This document shows, piece by piece, positions 55,971-64,000 of a DNA stretch of 64,000 nucleotides. Both the position numbers and the translations under genes were made by a program. The notes beneath the pieces are model-generated. The model saw nothing but the letters and a program-made list of their open reading frames with translations, did not search any database and was not told the origin of the DNA. Numbering within the stretch: position 1 is the stretch's first letter; each line of letters begins with the position of its first letter. Origin of the DNA: JAEUOS01 sp965279115 (GTDB lineage Bacteria > Pseudomonadota > Gammaproteobacteria > Burkholderiales > JAEUOS01); assembly GCA_965279115.1 (NCBI GenBank), contig OZ257137.1:3224001-3288000 (forward strand), in the 5' to 3' direction.

Positions 55971-57119
55971 TCAGCGCGAGCGGAACATGCCCCGGCTTAT
56001 GATCTCTTTCATGATTTCGGTGGTGCCACCATATATGCGTTGCACCCGCGCGTCGGCCCACAATCGGGAAATCGGATACTCCTTCATGTAGCCGTAGCCG
56101 CCGAACAGTTGCAGGCAGGTGTCGGCAACCCGGAACTGCATTTCCGTGCACCAGTACTTGGCCATCGAGGCCTCGGTGGTGTCGAGTTCGCCTTTCAGGT
56201 GCTTGGCAATGCATTGCTCGAGAAAAGCGCGTCCCACCGCGACTTCCGTCTTGCATTCCGCAAGCTTGAAGCGGGTGTTCTGGAGCGCGGAAATCGGCTT
56301 GCCGAAGGCGTGTCGCTCCTCGACGTATTCGACCGCGAGCCGCACGGCTTCCTCGGCGGCAGCCACGCCGGTGATCGCCACGATCAGGCGCTCCTGCGGC
56401 AGTTCGGTCATCAGATAGCGGAATCCCTGGCCTTCCTCTCCGAGCAGATTCGAGGCGGGTATGCGGACGTCGTCGAAAAACAACTCCGAGGTGTCCTGTG
56501 CACTCATGCCGGCCTTTTCGAGATTGCGGCCGCGTGCAAAACCGGGCCGGTCGGCTTCAACCAGGAATAGCGATACACCGCGCGCACCCATCGCCGGATT
56601 GGTCTTGGCCACCACAATGAACAAATCTGCGATCTGGCCGTTGGAAATGAAGATCTTCTGGCCCTTGATCACATAGTCATCGCCCTCGCGTCGCGCCGTT
56701 GTGCGTACGCCCGCCAGGTCACTGCCGGTTCCCGGTTCGGTCATGCCTATGCCTGAAATCACCTCGCCGCTTGCCATGCGTGGCAGCCAGGCGCGCTTCT
56801 GCGCCTCGGTCCCGTTGTGCAGGATGTAGGGGGCGACGATGTCCGAGTGCAGGCCGAACTGCGGGCCGGTGGCGCCGGCGAACCCCAGCTCCTCGTTGAT
56901 GATGTGCGCGAACAGGAAGTCGCCTCCGGCGCCGCCGTATTCTTCCGGTATGCCCGTAAGAAGCAGCCCCAACGCGCCCGCCTTGCGATACAACGCTTTC
57001 GGGACCATGCCGTCCTTTTCCCATTGGGCGTAGTACGGCCTGATCTCGTTGTCGACAAATCTGCGTGCGGTCTCACGCAGGGCGCGGTGTTCGTCGGTGA
57101 ACGGCAGAAAGGTGCTCAT
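55971..57119 (-). CDS. acyl-CoA dehydrogenase
   Basis: 382 residues from the ATG at 57119. FAD-binding signatures are IGMTEPGTGSDLAG and ISNGQIADLFIVVA, and the C-terminus has LFGGYGYMKEYPISRLWADARVQRIYGGTTEIMK. At the place where many family members have the catalytic glutamate (IYEGT) this one has glycine (IYGGT), as in the long-chain/isovaleryl branches where the base sits on another helix. It oxidises acyl-CoA to enoyl-CoA. SDR and transglutaminase genes flank it, all on the minus strand. Confidence 0.93.
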   Translation of the reverse strand: MSTFLPFTDEHRALRETARRFVDNEIRPYYAQWEKDGMVPKALYRKAGALGLLLTGIPEEYGGAGGDFLFAHIINEELGFAGATGPQFGLHSDIVAPYILHNGTEAQKRAWLPRMASGEVISGIGMTEPGTGSDLAGVRTTARREGDDYVIKGQKIFISNGQIADLFIVVAKTNPAMGARGVSLFLVEADRPGFARGRNLEKAGMSAQDTSELFFDDVRIPASNLLGEEGQGFRYLMTELPQERLIVAITGVAAAEEAVRLAVEYVEERHAFGKPISALQNTRFKLAECKTEVAVGRAFLEQCIAKHLKGELDTTEASMAKYWCTEMQFRVADTCLQLFGGYGYMKEYPISRLWADARVQRIYGGTTEIMKEIISRGMFRSR

Positions 57120-57129
57120 GCGGTCACTC

Positions 57130-57894
57130 CTAGAGGCTCGCGAGCATGCCGCCATCCACGTACAGCACGTGCCCGTTGACGAAATCCGAGGCCCCTGAGG
57201 CGAGAAAAACAACCGCCCCCTCGAGTTCCTTCACGTTGCCCCAACGTTGTGCCGGCGTGCGGTTCTTGAGCCATGCGGTGAACTCTGCATTCTCCACCAG
57301 CGGGCGCGTCAGTTCCGTATCGAAATAACCCGGCCCGAGCCCGTTGATCTGGATGTTGTGGCGCGCCCAGTCCACGCACATCCCGCGGGTAAGGTTCTTG
57401 AGCGCCCCCTTGGTGGCGGTGTACGGAGCGATGGAATAGCGCGCCGCCTCGCTGTTGACCGAACAAATGTTGATGATCTTGCCGCGTCGGCGCGGAATCA
57501 TGTGTCGCACCACCGCACGGCTGACATAGAACACCGACGTCAGGTTGGTATTGATCAGCCGGTGCCAGGCTTCGGTGTCGAACTCCTCCAGCGGCTTGCG
57601 GATCTGGATGCCGGTGTTGTTGACCAGGATGTCAAGCGGGCCGTCTTCGGACTCGATAGCGTCTATCGCCTGTATAACGGCCGCTTCATCGGTGACGTCA
57701 AAGGCGCGTGTTCCTATGCGCGCCTTATCGGGAAAGCCGGCGCGGGCCAGGTCCAGTTTTCCCTGGTCGCGGCCATTGAGAATCACCTCGGCGCCGGCGC
57801 CGGCGAGTCCGTGTGCGAGGGCCAGTCCGATGCCCTGGCTGGACCCCGTAACCAGCGCACGCTTGCCGCTCAGGTCAAAAAGTGAAAGTGTCAT
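57130..57894 (-). CDS. SDR oxidoreductase, gluconate 5-dehydrogenase-like
   Basis: 254 residues. The cofactor site is TGSSQGIG, with NNTG, and the catalytic YTATK (Y-x3-K). Much of the C-terminus (RGMCVDWARHNIQINGLGPGYFDTE, TPAQRWG, ASDFVNGHVLYVDGGM) closely follows gluconate 5-dehydrogenase (IdnO). In this setting it may instead act as a 3-hydroxyacyl-CoA dehydrogenase, but the sequence favours the IdnO branch. It lies 10 bases from the acyl-CoA dehydrogenase gene. Confidence 0.88.
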   Translation of the reverse strand: MTLSLFDLSGKRALVTGSSQGIGLALAHGLAGAGAEVILNGRDQGKLDLARAGFPDKARIGTRAFDVTDEAAVIQAIDAIESEDGPLDILVNNTGIQIRKPLEEFDTEAWHRLINTNLTSVFYVSRAVVRHMIPRRRGKIINICSVNSEAARYSIAPYTATKGALKNLTRGMCVDWARHNIQINGLGPGYFDTELTRPLVENAEFTAWLKNRTPAQRWGNVKELEGAVVFLASGASDFVNGHVLYVDGGMLASL

Positions 57895-58117
57895 TCTTGA
57901 CGATCCTCCGGATGCAGGGCCGGATGATAAGGCAAGCCGGCTTTCACTTCGGATCGACGCAATTGCGTGTCGGATTCCGTTGCGTTGGAGCGCACGGTAC
58001 CTGCTGCAGCAGAATTGGCTTTGCTACATCAAAGCCAATGCCGGATCAGGTGATCATCTGCTCATGCGAAGATCGCCCGTCGTGAGCCAGGGCCAATCGG
58101 CAGTCGCGCATTCCGTT

Positions 58118-58552
58118 TCAGGGCGCCATTGCGATCAACACGCTGCAGGGCGCGTGATCAATTAGGTTCTTGCCCAGTGAACCACGCCACCAACGCTGCG
58201 CCCAGGTGTTTGCGTGGCGATGGCCTACGCATATGAGGTCGGCCTTCAGTTCCTTGGCGCGCGCGCAGATCTCGTCGACCGGCTCGCCATGCGCGACCTG
58301 TCCCTCCACTGAATAGCCACGTGAACGCAGGCTCGACAAGCCTTCTTCCAGCACCGCCTGGTAGCGTTGCCGCTCCTGATCGTAATTGTCCTCGATGATC
58401 ATGCCCTCGGCCACCATGATCCCGGCGTAAGAAGGGATCACCGCAAGGAGATCCACCTTCGCGTTGAGCAGAACCGCGAGGTCGCCACACTCGAACAGTG
58501 CCTTGTGCCCCTCGTCCGAGCCATCGTATGCGAGCAGAATGCGCTTGTACAT
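58118..58552 (-). CDS. universal stress protein (UspA family)
   Basis: 144 residues, single domain. The N-terminal ILLAYDGSDEGHKAL and C-terminal LICVGHRHANTW then RGSLGKNLIDHAPCSVLIA are typical. The ATP-binding motif GxxG-x9-G(S/T) is altered: the second glycine is histidine in GHRH, so nucleotide binding may differ. It stands alone with 223 free bases downstream and about 100 upstream. Confidence 0.93.
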   Translation of the reverse strand: MYKRILLAYDGSDEGHKALFECGDLAVLLNAKVDLLAVIPSYAGIMVAEGMIIEDNYDQERQRYQAVLEEGLSSLRSRGYSVEGQVAHGEPVDEICARAKELKADLICVGHRHANTWAQRWWRGSLGKNLIDHAPCSVLIAMAP

Positions 58553-58653
58553 GCTGGCCTCCGTGATTGTTATGGTTCAGCGAAAAGAAGTGTAACCCCT
58601 GTTATTCCCTACTGGGCATCAGGGTAAACCAGTGGGCAACGAACCAGGGTACC

Positions 58654-60117
58654 CTAAAGGGACTGGCGTGCCGTTTTGAAACGGACCAGGGTTTTTTCGC
58701 GCGCCGCTGCGTGGTCAATGACCGGTTCAGGATACGTTTCGCCGAGCCGGATCCCTGCGGCAGCCAGTTCCAATGGCTTGGCCTGCCACGGAGCGTGAAT
58801 GGCGCGGTCGCCGAGCCCCGCAATCTCCGGTACATACCGGCGAATGAATTTGCCTTGCGGGTCGAAGCGCTCGGACTGGGTGACCGGATTGAAAATCCTG
58901 AAATACGGTTGGGCATCACATCCGGTCGAGGCGGCCCACTGCCAGCCACCATTGTTGGCTGACAGATCGAAATCATTCAGATGCTGGGCGAAGTATTGCT
59001 CTCCTCGACGCCAGTCTAGCCCCAGATCCTTGGTGAGAAACGAGGCAACGACCATCCGCAATCGGTTGTGCATGTAGCCGGTCTGGTTGAGCTGGCGCAT
59101 CGCCGCATCGACCAGCGGGTAGCCGGTTCGGGCTTCACACCATGCGCTGAAAAGGCTGTCCGCATGCTCGCCATTCTCCCAGTTCAGTGCGTCGTATTCG
59201 GGACGGAAAGCACGATCCACCACATGCGGATTGTGGTGCAGGATGTGAAAGTAGAAATCACGCCAGATCAGTTCCGACAACCAGGTTTCCGCACCATGGC
59301 CACCCTTGACCGGGCCATGGCCTTGCCAGGCATGCCACGCCTCCCTTGCCAGGGTGCGAATGGAAATCGTGCCGAAGCGCAGGTGTACCGACAGATACGA
59401 CGGCCCCTTGATCCCTGGGTAGTCGCGCGCTTCTGCGTATGCGGCGATGCGCGCGCTGAAATCGTCGAACAGCGCCGCAGCGCCGCGCGCGCCAGGCACA
59501 ATGCCCAGGCGATGCAGGTTGGTTGGCGCGAACCCGAGTTCGGCAAGGGTTGGAACTCCGGACGCGCCGGATGCCGGCTTCAACGCACGTGCATGTTTGC
59601 GTACCGCGTAGCCTTGCAGGTAGAAGGAATCGAGCTTGCGCAGCCAGGCGTTCTTGTAGGGAGTGAAAACCGAAAAGAACTTGCCCGCACCGGTCAGCAC
59701 CTCGTCCTTCTCGAATATGGCCTGATCCTTGTAGCCGTGAAAAGCGATCCCGCTTGCCTTGAGCGCGTCCGCGACCACCGCATCGCGCGTCACTGCCATT
59801 GGTTCGTAGTCGTGATTGGCGAAAACGGCATCGACACCGAGCTTCTTCGCCAGTTCCGGTATCAGCTTTTCGGGCCGCCCATGAAGGACAGCCAGTCCTC
59901 CACCGATATTCTCCAGCTCCGCATTGAGTTCAACGACGGACTCGCGGATGAATTCGACGCGCCGGTCTTGTCTCGAGGGCAGGGCGTCGAGGATGCCGGT
60001 ATCGAAAACGAAGGCGCAATACACCCGCCCGCCCGCCTTGAGCGCGCGATACAGCGCCGCGTTGTCATCCACGCGCAGGTCGCGCCTGAACCAGAAGAGC
60101 GTGGCGTCGTAGTGCAT
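58654..60117 (-). CDS. phrB: deoxyribodipyrimidine photo-lyase
   Basis: 487 residues. The light-dependent enzyme splits cyclobutane pyrimidine dimers with FADH- and an antenna cofactor. The N-terminal LFWFRRDLRVDDNAAL and the FAD-binding DARTGYP-like stretch (CEARTGYPLVDAAMRQL), then ASFLTKDLGLDWRRGEQYF, NNGGWQWAASTGCDAQPYFRIFNP are complete. Cryptochrome-like divergence is not seen. It is divergent from yqgE. Confidence 0.95.
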   Translation of the reverse strand: MHYDATLFWFRRDLRVDDNAALYRALKAGGRVYCAFVFDTGILDALPSRQDRRVEFIRESVVELNAELENIGGGLAVLHGRPEKLIPELAKKLGVDAVFANHDYEPMAVTRDAVVADALKASGIAFHGYKDQAIFEKDEVLTGAGKFFSVFTPYKNAWLRKLDSFYLQGYAVRKHARALKPASGASGVPTLAELGFAPTNLHRLGIVPGARGAAALFDDFSARIAAYAEARDYPGIKGPSYLSVHLRFGTISIRTLAREAWHAWQGHGPVKGGHGAETWLSELIWRDFYFHILHHNPHVVDRAFRPEYDALNWENGEHADSLFSAWCEARTGYPLVDAAMRQLNQTGYMHNRLRMVVASFLTKDLGLDWRRGEQYFAQHLNDFDLSANNGGWQWAASTGCDAQPYFRIFNPVTQSERFDPQGKFIRRYVPEIAGLGDRAIHAPWQAKPLELAAAGIRLGETYPEPVIDHAAAREKTLVRFKTARQSL

Positions 60118-60203
60118 TCAATCCCGTGATCGCGAGTGTGTGGGGCCAATGACGGTGCGACGGGAATTGTACGGGGGCATCGGCGCGGCGTTACAATCAC
60201 CTC

Positions 60204-60791
60204 ATGGCTTCCGGAAAGACGCGGCCCGTTTCAGGCCCCCCCAACTTCACCGATCATTTCCTGATTGCCATGCCTTCGCTTGGTGAATCGGTGTTCGGCA
60301 AGACGGTGACATATGTGTGTGAGCACAATGACCAGGGCGCGCTCGGCATCGTGGTCAACCGTCCGCTTGACATCAAGCTTGAAACCCTGTTTTCACAGGT
60401 GGACATCAGGCTTGAGGTCGAATCGATGAAGGCTTCACCAGTCTATTTTGGCGGTCCGGTCCAGACCGATCGCGGATTTGTACTGCATCGCCCCCTGGGC
60501 GGCTGGTCTTCCACTCTCAAGGTCACCGAGGCGATTGGATTGACCACATCCAAGGACATCCTTCAGGCGGTCGGAGTGGGCGAAGGGCCCGATGACATCA
60601 TCATGACGCTGGGGTACGCAGGATGGTCCGCGGGTCAGTTGGAAAGCGAAATTGCCCAGAATGCCTGGCTTACCGTCGCGGCCGACCCTCAGGTCATGTT
60701 CAGCCTGCCGGTCGAACAGCGGCTTGAGGCGGCAATGGGTCTGATTGGCGCCAACTTCGCCAATTTGATGGACGTGGCTGGCCACGCCTGA
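60204..60791 (+). CDS. yqgE: YqgE/AlgH family protein (UPF0301)
   Basis: 195 residues. The start FTDHFLIAMPSL and later LGIVVNRPLD, VYFGGPVQTDRGFVLH and LGYAGWSAGQLESEI are the family hallmarks. The role is unknown despite conservation. It begins the rightward group yqgE-ruvX-pyrR-pyrB-pyrC', a gene order typical of betaproteobacteria. A TACAAT box lies only 6 bases before the ATG, so transcription may begin at or next to the start codon. Confidence 0.94.
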   Translation: MASGKTRPVSGPPNFTDHFLIAMPSLGESVFGKTVTYVCEHNDQGALGIVVNRPLDIKLETLFSQVDIRLEVESMKASPVYFGGPVQTDRGFVLHRPLGGWSSTLKVTEAIGLTTSKDILQAVGVGEGPDDIIMTLGYAGWSAGQLESEIAQNAWLTVAADPQVMFSLPVEQRLEAAMGLIGANFANLMDVAGHA

Positions 60792-60798
60792 TTCAAAC

Positions 60799-61206
60799 GT
60801 GGGCCCGCAGACGGTTCTGGCGTTTGATTTCGGACTCAAGCGCACCGGCGTCGCGCTCGGGAATACCCTTACCGGCGGAGCGCGACCGGTTTGCACCATC
60901 GAGACCGCCGGGAACGACAAGCGTTTCGAGCGCATCGGGCAACTCATAGCCGAATGGCAACCCGACTTGCTGGTGGTCGGCCTTCCGCTTGGCAATGATG
61001 GTGGCGAGACGCCGATTGCCAAACGGGTGAAGAGGTTCGGCCAGCAACTGGGTGGCCGATTCGGTTTGCCGGTAAAATTCGTCGACGAGAGGTATTCGTC
61101 CGCGGTAGTCGAAGACGCGATCAGGCCCGGCCGAAACAACAAGGCCGAGGTTGACGCGGCCGCAGCTGCCGTCATCCTGCAAGCCTGGCTGGACCAGCAA
61201 ACGTGA
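60799..61206 (+). CDS. ruvX: RuvX/YqgF RNase H-fold nuclease
   Basis: 135 residues from a GTG start. The RNase H-like fold has the catalytic D in LAFDFGLKRTG, then E context in LVVGLPLG, VDERYSS and the closing D in DAAAAAVILQ. It is required for 16S rRNA maturation and was first called a Holliday junction resolvase homologue. It overlaps pyrR by 4 bases (GTGA). Confidence 0.93.
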   Translation: MGPQTVLAFDFGLKRTGVALGNTLTGGARPVCTIETAGNDKRFERIGQLIAEWQPDLLVVGLPLGNDGGETPIAKRVKRFGQQLGGRFGLPVKFVDERYSSAVVEDAIRPGRNNKAEVDAAAAAVILQAWLDQQT

Positions 61207-61718
61207 CCCCAAACCACATTCCCGACGCCCAGGTACTCCTCAACAGCTTGCTTGAGCAGATTCGTCCGGAGGTGCGCCCGGAAACCGTGATGATCGGCGT
61301 GCATACGGGTGGCGCGTGGATTGCCGAGCAGCTGCATGCGGCCCTTGGCCTCGCCACGCCGTTGGGTTTCCTGGACATTTCGTTTTATCGCGACGATTTT
61401 GCCCGTGTGGGACTGAACCCCCAGGTCAAGAAATCGACCATTCCACTGGATATCGAAGACGCGTCCATCATTCTTGTGGATGACGTTCTTTATACCGGGC
61501 GGACGGTGCGGGCGGCAATGAATGAATTGTTCGATTATGGGCGACCACGCCGCATCGATCTCGCAGTGCTCGCGGATCGTGGCGGGCGAGAACTGCCGGT
61601 CGCCGCGCGGTTCGTCGGCACGCGGGTGACTCTGGCCGACAACCAGAGCCTCAACCTGACCCGCGACCCCAACGGCCAACTCCATTTCGCACTGGTCGAA
61701 AAAAAGAATGCGACCTGA
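61203..61718 (+). CDS. pyrR: bifunctional pyr operon regulator/uracil phosphoribosyltransferase
   Basis: 171 residues from a GTG that overlaps the ruvX stop. The PRPP-binding loop is ILVDDVLYTGRTVRAAMNEL and the second motif is VAARFVGTRVTLA. In Gram-positive bacteria PyrR binds pyr mRNA to attenuate; in proteobacteria the RNA role is less certain. No obvious attenuator is visible in the 57 bases before pyrB. Confidence 0.92.
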   Translation: MTPNHIPDAQVLLNSLLEQIRPEVRPETVMIGVHTGGAWIAEQLHAALGLATPLGFLDISFYRDDFARVGLNPQVKKSTIPLDIEDASIILVDDVLYTGRTVRAAMNELFDYGRPRRIDLAVLADRGGRELPVAARFVGTRVTLADNQSLNLTRDPNGQLHFALVEKKNAT

Positions 61719-61775
61719 ATTCGTAACCCCGCCAGAGGCGTACCTGCGCCCGACGAGCCTGAATACCTGACGACC

Positions 61776-62738
61776 GTGGCCAGCAACCCGCAACTCAACG
61801 CCAATGGCGAACTGACGCACCTGCTTTCCATCGAGGGACTGCCCAAGTCGGTGGTCGAGAACATCCTCTCGACCGCAGATGCGTTCGCCTCGGTCGGCGA
61901 CCGCGAGGTCAAGAAGGTGCCGTTGCTGCGCGGCAAATCGGTGTTCAACCTGTTCTTCGAGAACTCGACGCGAACGCGCACCACCTTCGAGATTGCGGCC
62001 AAGCGGCTTTCGGCGGACGTCATCAACCTCAACATCAACGCGTCGTCCACCGCAAAGGGCGAATCCCTGCTCGATACGGTCGACAATCTGGCGGCGATGC
62101 AGGCCGACATGTTCGTGGTGCGGCATGCGTCATCCGGCGCGCCCTACCTGATAGCGGAACACCTGAACCGCACCGGTGCGAAGCATATCCACGTGGTCAA
62201 CGCCGGCGATGGCCGGCATGCGCATCCGACCCAGGGATTGCTGGACATGTACACCATCCGGCACTTCAAGAAGGATTTCACCAAGCTCACCGTCGCCATC
62301 GTCGGCGATATCCTGCATTCCCGGGTGGCGCGATCGGACATCCACGCGCTCACCACGCTGGGCGTGCCGGAAGTGCGGGTGATCGGGCCGCGTACTCTCC
62401 TGCCGAGTTTTGTAGAAAGCATGGGTGTGCGGGTGTTCCACGACATGGGCGAAGGTCTCAAGGACGTCGACGTGGTCATCATGCTGAGGTTGCAGAATGA
62501 GCGAATGCGTGGTGCGCTGCTGCCCTCGGCGCAGGAATTCTTCAAGAGTTACGGGCTGACGCCGGAGAAACTCTCGCGCGCAAGACCCGATGCGATCGTC
62601 ATGCATCCCGGGCCGATGAATCGGGGCGTGGAGATCGATTCCGCGGTGGCCGATGGCGGACAGGCCGTGATCCTGCCGCAGGTAACGTTCGGGATCGCAG
62701 TGCGCATGGCGGTGATGAGCATCGTGGCCGGGAACTGA
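61776..62738 (+). CDS. pyrB: aspartate carbamoyltransferase, catalytic chain
   Basis: 320 residues from a GTG. The carbamoyl-phosphate loop FENSTRTRTTFEIAAKRL and the aspartate-binding region HPTQGLLDMYTI with HPGPMNRGVEID near the C-terminus are complete. It makes carbamoyl aspartate in de novo pyrimidine synthesis. No pyrI regulatory chain is adjacent. It is one base from the dihydroorotase homologue, which probably forms a structural complex with it. Confidence 0.96.
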   Translation: MASNPQLNANGELTHLLSIEGLPKSVVENILSTADAFASVGDREVKKVPLLRGKSVFNLFFENSTRTRTTFEIAAKRLSADVINLNINASSTAKGESLLDTVDNLAAMQADMFVVRHASSGAPYLIAEHLNRTGAKHIHVVNAGDGRHAHPTQGLLDMYTIRHFKKDFTKLTVAIVGDILHSRVARSDIHALTTLGVPEVRVIGPRTLLPSFVESMGVRVFHDMGEGLKDVDVVIMLRLQNERMRGALLPSAQEFFKSYGLTPEKLSRARPDAIVMHPGPMNRGVEIDSAVADGGQAVILPQVTFGIAVRMAVMSIVAGN

Positions 62739-62739
62739 C

Positions 62740-64000
62740 ATGAGCGGACTCAAGACTGCGATCACAGGCGGCACTCTGGTCGATCCCGCGGCGGGGACTG
62801 AAGGACCGGGTGGCGTATACATCGAAGGAGAAAAGATCGTTGCGGTGGGGCCTGCCCCCGCCGGATTCAAGCCCGATACCACCATCGATGCATCCGGAAT
62901 GATCGTCGCGCCCGGGTTTGTCGACCTGTGCGCGCGGCTGCGGGAGCCGGGTGCTGAATTCAAGAACGCGCTGGCTTCCGAGATGCATGCTGCGGTGGCC
63001 GGCGGCATCACCAGCCTGGTGTGTTCCCCCGATACCGATCCCGTGCTGGATGAGCCGGGCCTGGTGGAGATGCTGCGCTATCGTGCCAAGAACCTGCGCG
63101 GACCGCGGGTTTTTCCGGCAGGTGCGCTGACCGAAGGCCTGAAGGGCGAGCGACTGACCGAAATGGCCGAGCTGCGCGGCCATGGCTGCGTGGCGTTTTC
63201 GCAGGCGGATGCGCCGCTCAACGACACCCAGGTGATGATGCGTGCGATGCAGTACGCCGCGACGCACGGGTTCGTGGTGATCCTGCGCCCGGACGATGCC
63301 TGGCTTTCAAAGGACGGCATGGCGCACGAGGGGCAGGTTGCAGCGCGGCTTGGCCTTACGCCGATTCCGGCGGAGGCGGAGACGATCGGGTTGTTGCGCA
63401 TTCTCGAGTTGGCGCGCGCCACGCGCGCCCGGGTGCATGTCGCGCGCCTGTCGACCGCACGGTCGATGGACCTGATGCGTGCGGCCAAGGCGGAAGGCCT
63501 GCCTGTCACTTGCGACATCGCGGTCCACCACGCCCATATGACCGAGATGGACATCGGTTATTTCGACCCGCATTGCCGGGTGATCCCGCCGTTTCGTGCA
63601 CAGCGCGATCGTGATGCACTGCGTGCCGCCCTCAAGGACGGCACCATCGACGCGATTTGCTCCGATCATGCGCCGGTCGACGAGGATGACAAGGCCCTGC
63701 CGTTCGGCGAAGCCGAGCCCGGCGTAACGGCGGTGGAACTCCTGCTGCCGCTGGTTTTCAAGTGGGCGGCTGAGGACGGCGTGGCGCGGGCGCGGGCCTT
63801 GAGGCTGATCACCAGCGGGCCGGCACAGGCACTGGGTCTTTCCTATGGCCGGCTGGGGCCTGGCGGGCCGGCCGATGTGGCGGTCATCGCGCCTGACCGC
63901 TACTGGAAAGTCTCGCCTGCTGCGCTGGTATCCCAAGGCAAGAACACCCCATTTGCCGGCTATGAACTGGCAGGCCGGGTGGTGCGCACGCTGGTGGCCG
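62740..64000 (+). CDS. pyrC': dihydroorotase-like protein, probably inactive (PyrC'), right end beyond window
   Basis: 420 codons are present without a stop; family members have about 425. The protein is a cyclic amidohydrolase, but the DxHxH zinc motif before LREPG is DLCARLREPG (D62, C64, R66): both histidines are gone. The later HVxH-type motif is VHVARLST, losing another ligand; the SDHAP aspartate loop remains. This matches the inactive PyrC' subunits of Pseudomonas, which are needed for assembly of aspartate carbamoyltransferase. A true dihydroorotase must then be encoded elsewhere. Confidence 0.9.
   Translation, partial: MSGLKTAITGGTLVDPAAGTEGPGGVYIEGEKIVAVGPAPAGFKPDTTIDASGMIVAPGFVDLCARLREPGAEFKNALASEMHAAVAGGITSLVCSPDTDPVLDEPGLVEMLRYRAKNLRGPRVFPAGALTEGLKGERLTEMAELRGHGCVAFSQADAPLNDTQVMMRAMQYAATHGFVVILRPDDAWLSKDGMAHEGQVAARLGLTPIPAEAETIGLLRILELARATRARVHVARLSTARSMDLMRAAKAEGLPVTCDIAVHHAHMTEMDIGYFDPHCRVIPPFRAQRDRDALRAALKDGTIDAICSDHAPVDEDDKALPFGEAEPGVTAVELLLPLVFKWAAEDGVARARALRLITSGPAQALGLSYGRLGPGGPADVAVIAPDRYWKVSPAALVSQGKNTPFAGYELAGRVVRTLVA

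Noticed and set aside
61719..61775. Possible PyrR-dependent attenuator before pyrB
   Set aside because: The 57-base gap has no terminator hairpin with a T-tract and no PyrR-binding loop that I can recognise.
60435..62126. 563-codon open frame on the minus strand
   Set aside because: Runs across yqgE, ruvX, pyrR and pyrB in antisense; all four have firm family signatures.

Overview
The window looks like chromosomal DNA of a GC-rich betaproteobacterium (Burkholderiales/Nitrosomonadales type). Three things point that way: the rRNA operon layout (16S, tRNA-Ile, tRNA-Ala, 23S, 5S) with boxA elements, the conserved gene orders yqgE-ruvX-pyrR-pyrB-pyrC' and glnE<>yhdP-nit-tldD, and family-level resemblance of most proteins to betaproteobacterial ones. 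I see no prophage, insertion sequence or CRISPR array. The genus cannot be named from this sequence alone.

Layout. 1-8.3 kb is a leftward run of housekeeping and envelope genes: an alpha/beta hydrolase (partial), a response regulator, an AhpD-like protein, SapC, phosphomannomutase/phosphoglucomutase, a YheT-type hydrolase, heptosyltransferase II, a zinc-finger protein and IlvE. 8.4-12.4 kb runs rightward: a zinc-ribbon/HExxH membrane protein, a secreted protein, an MFS transporter and AzlCD. 12.5-22 kb has glnE divergent from yhdP-nit-tldD. 21.7-24.1 kb is a polyphosphate pair (CHAD protein and two-domain PPK2). 24.1-25.5 kb is DAHP synthase behind what looks like a complete ribosome-mediated attenuator whose leader peptide is packed with Phe, Tyr and Trp codons. 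25.5-30 kb carries a cyclic-nucleotide-binding protein, an anti-sigma/ECF sigma pair, a PduO-type cobalamin adenosyltransferase and PaaK. 30-38.2 kb is a surface-polysaccharide region: a WecA/MraY-type transferase, an O-antigen ligase/polymerase with a TPR-like tail, an outer-membrane barrel, a lipoprotein hydrolase, a FecR-domain protein and a GT2 glycosyltransferase.

38.4-44.0 kb is a complete rRNA operon with promoter, two boxA sites, RNase III-type processing stems and a strong terminator. 44.1-57.9 kb is a catabolic cluster. A leftward set encodes a complete LIV-type ABC transporter (livGHMKF), a long-chain acyl-CoA synthetase, an SCP2-type thiolase, a cytochrome P450 and a TetR regulator. 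A second thiolase diverges from livG, and a PsrA-like palindrome sits between the two. Acyl-CoA dehydrogenase, SDR and transglutaminase-like genes follow. The set suggests uptake, CoA activation, oxidation and thiolytic cleavage of a hydrophobic acid; the substrate is not evident. 58.1-64 kb has a universal stress protein, photolyase and the start of the pyrimidine operon, where the dihydroorotase homologue has lost its metal-binding histidines.

Best candidates for something not well described: the aromatic attenuator of the DAHP synthase gene (24.1-24.35 kb), the LIV/P450/thiolase regulon with its operator, the CHAD-PPK2 pair, and the zinc-ribbon HEAGH membrane protein with its overlapping secreted partner.
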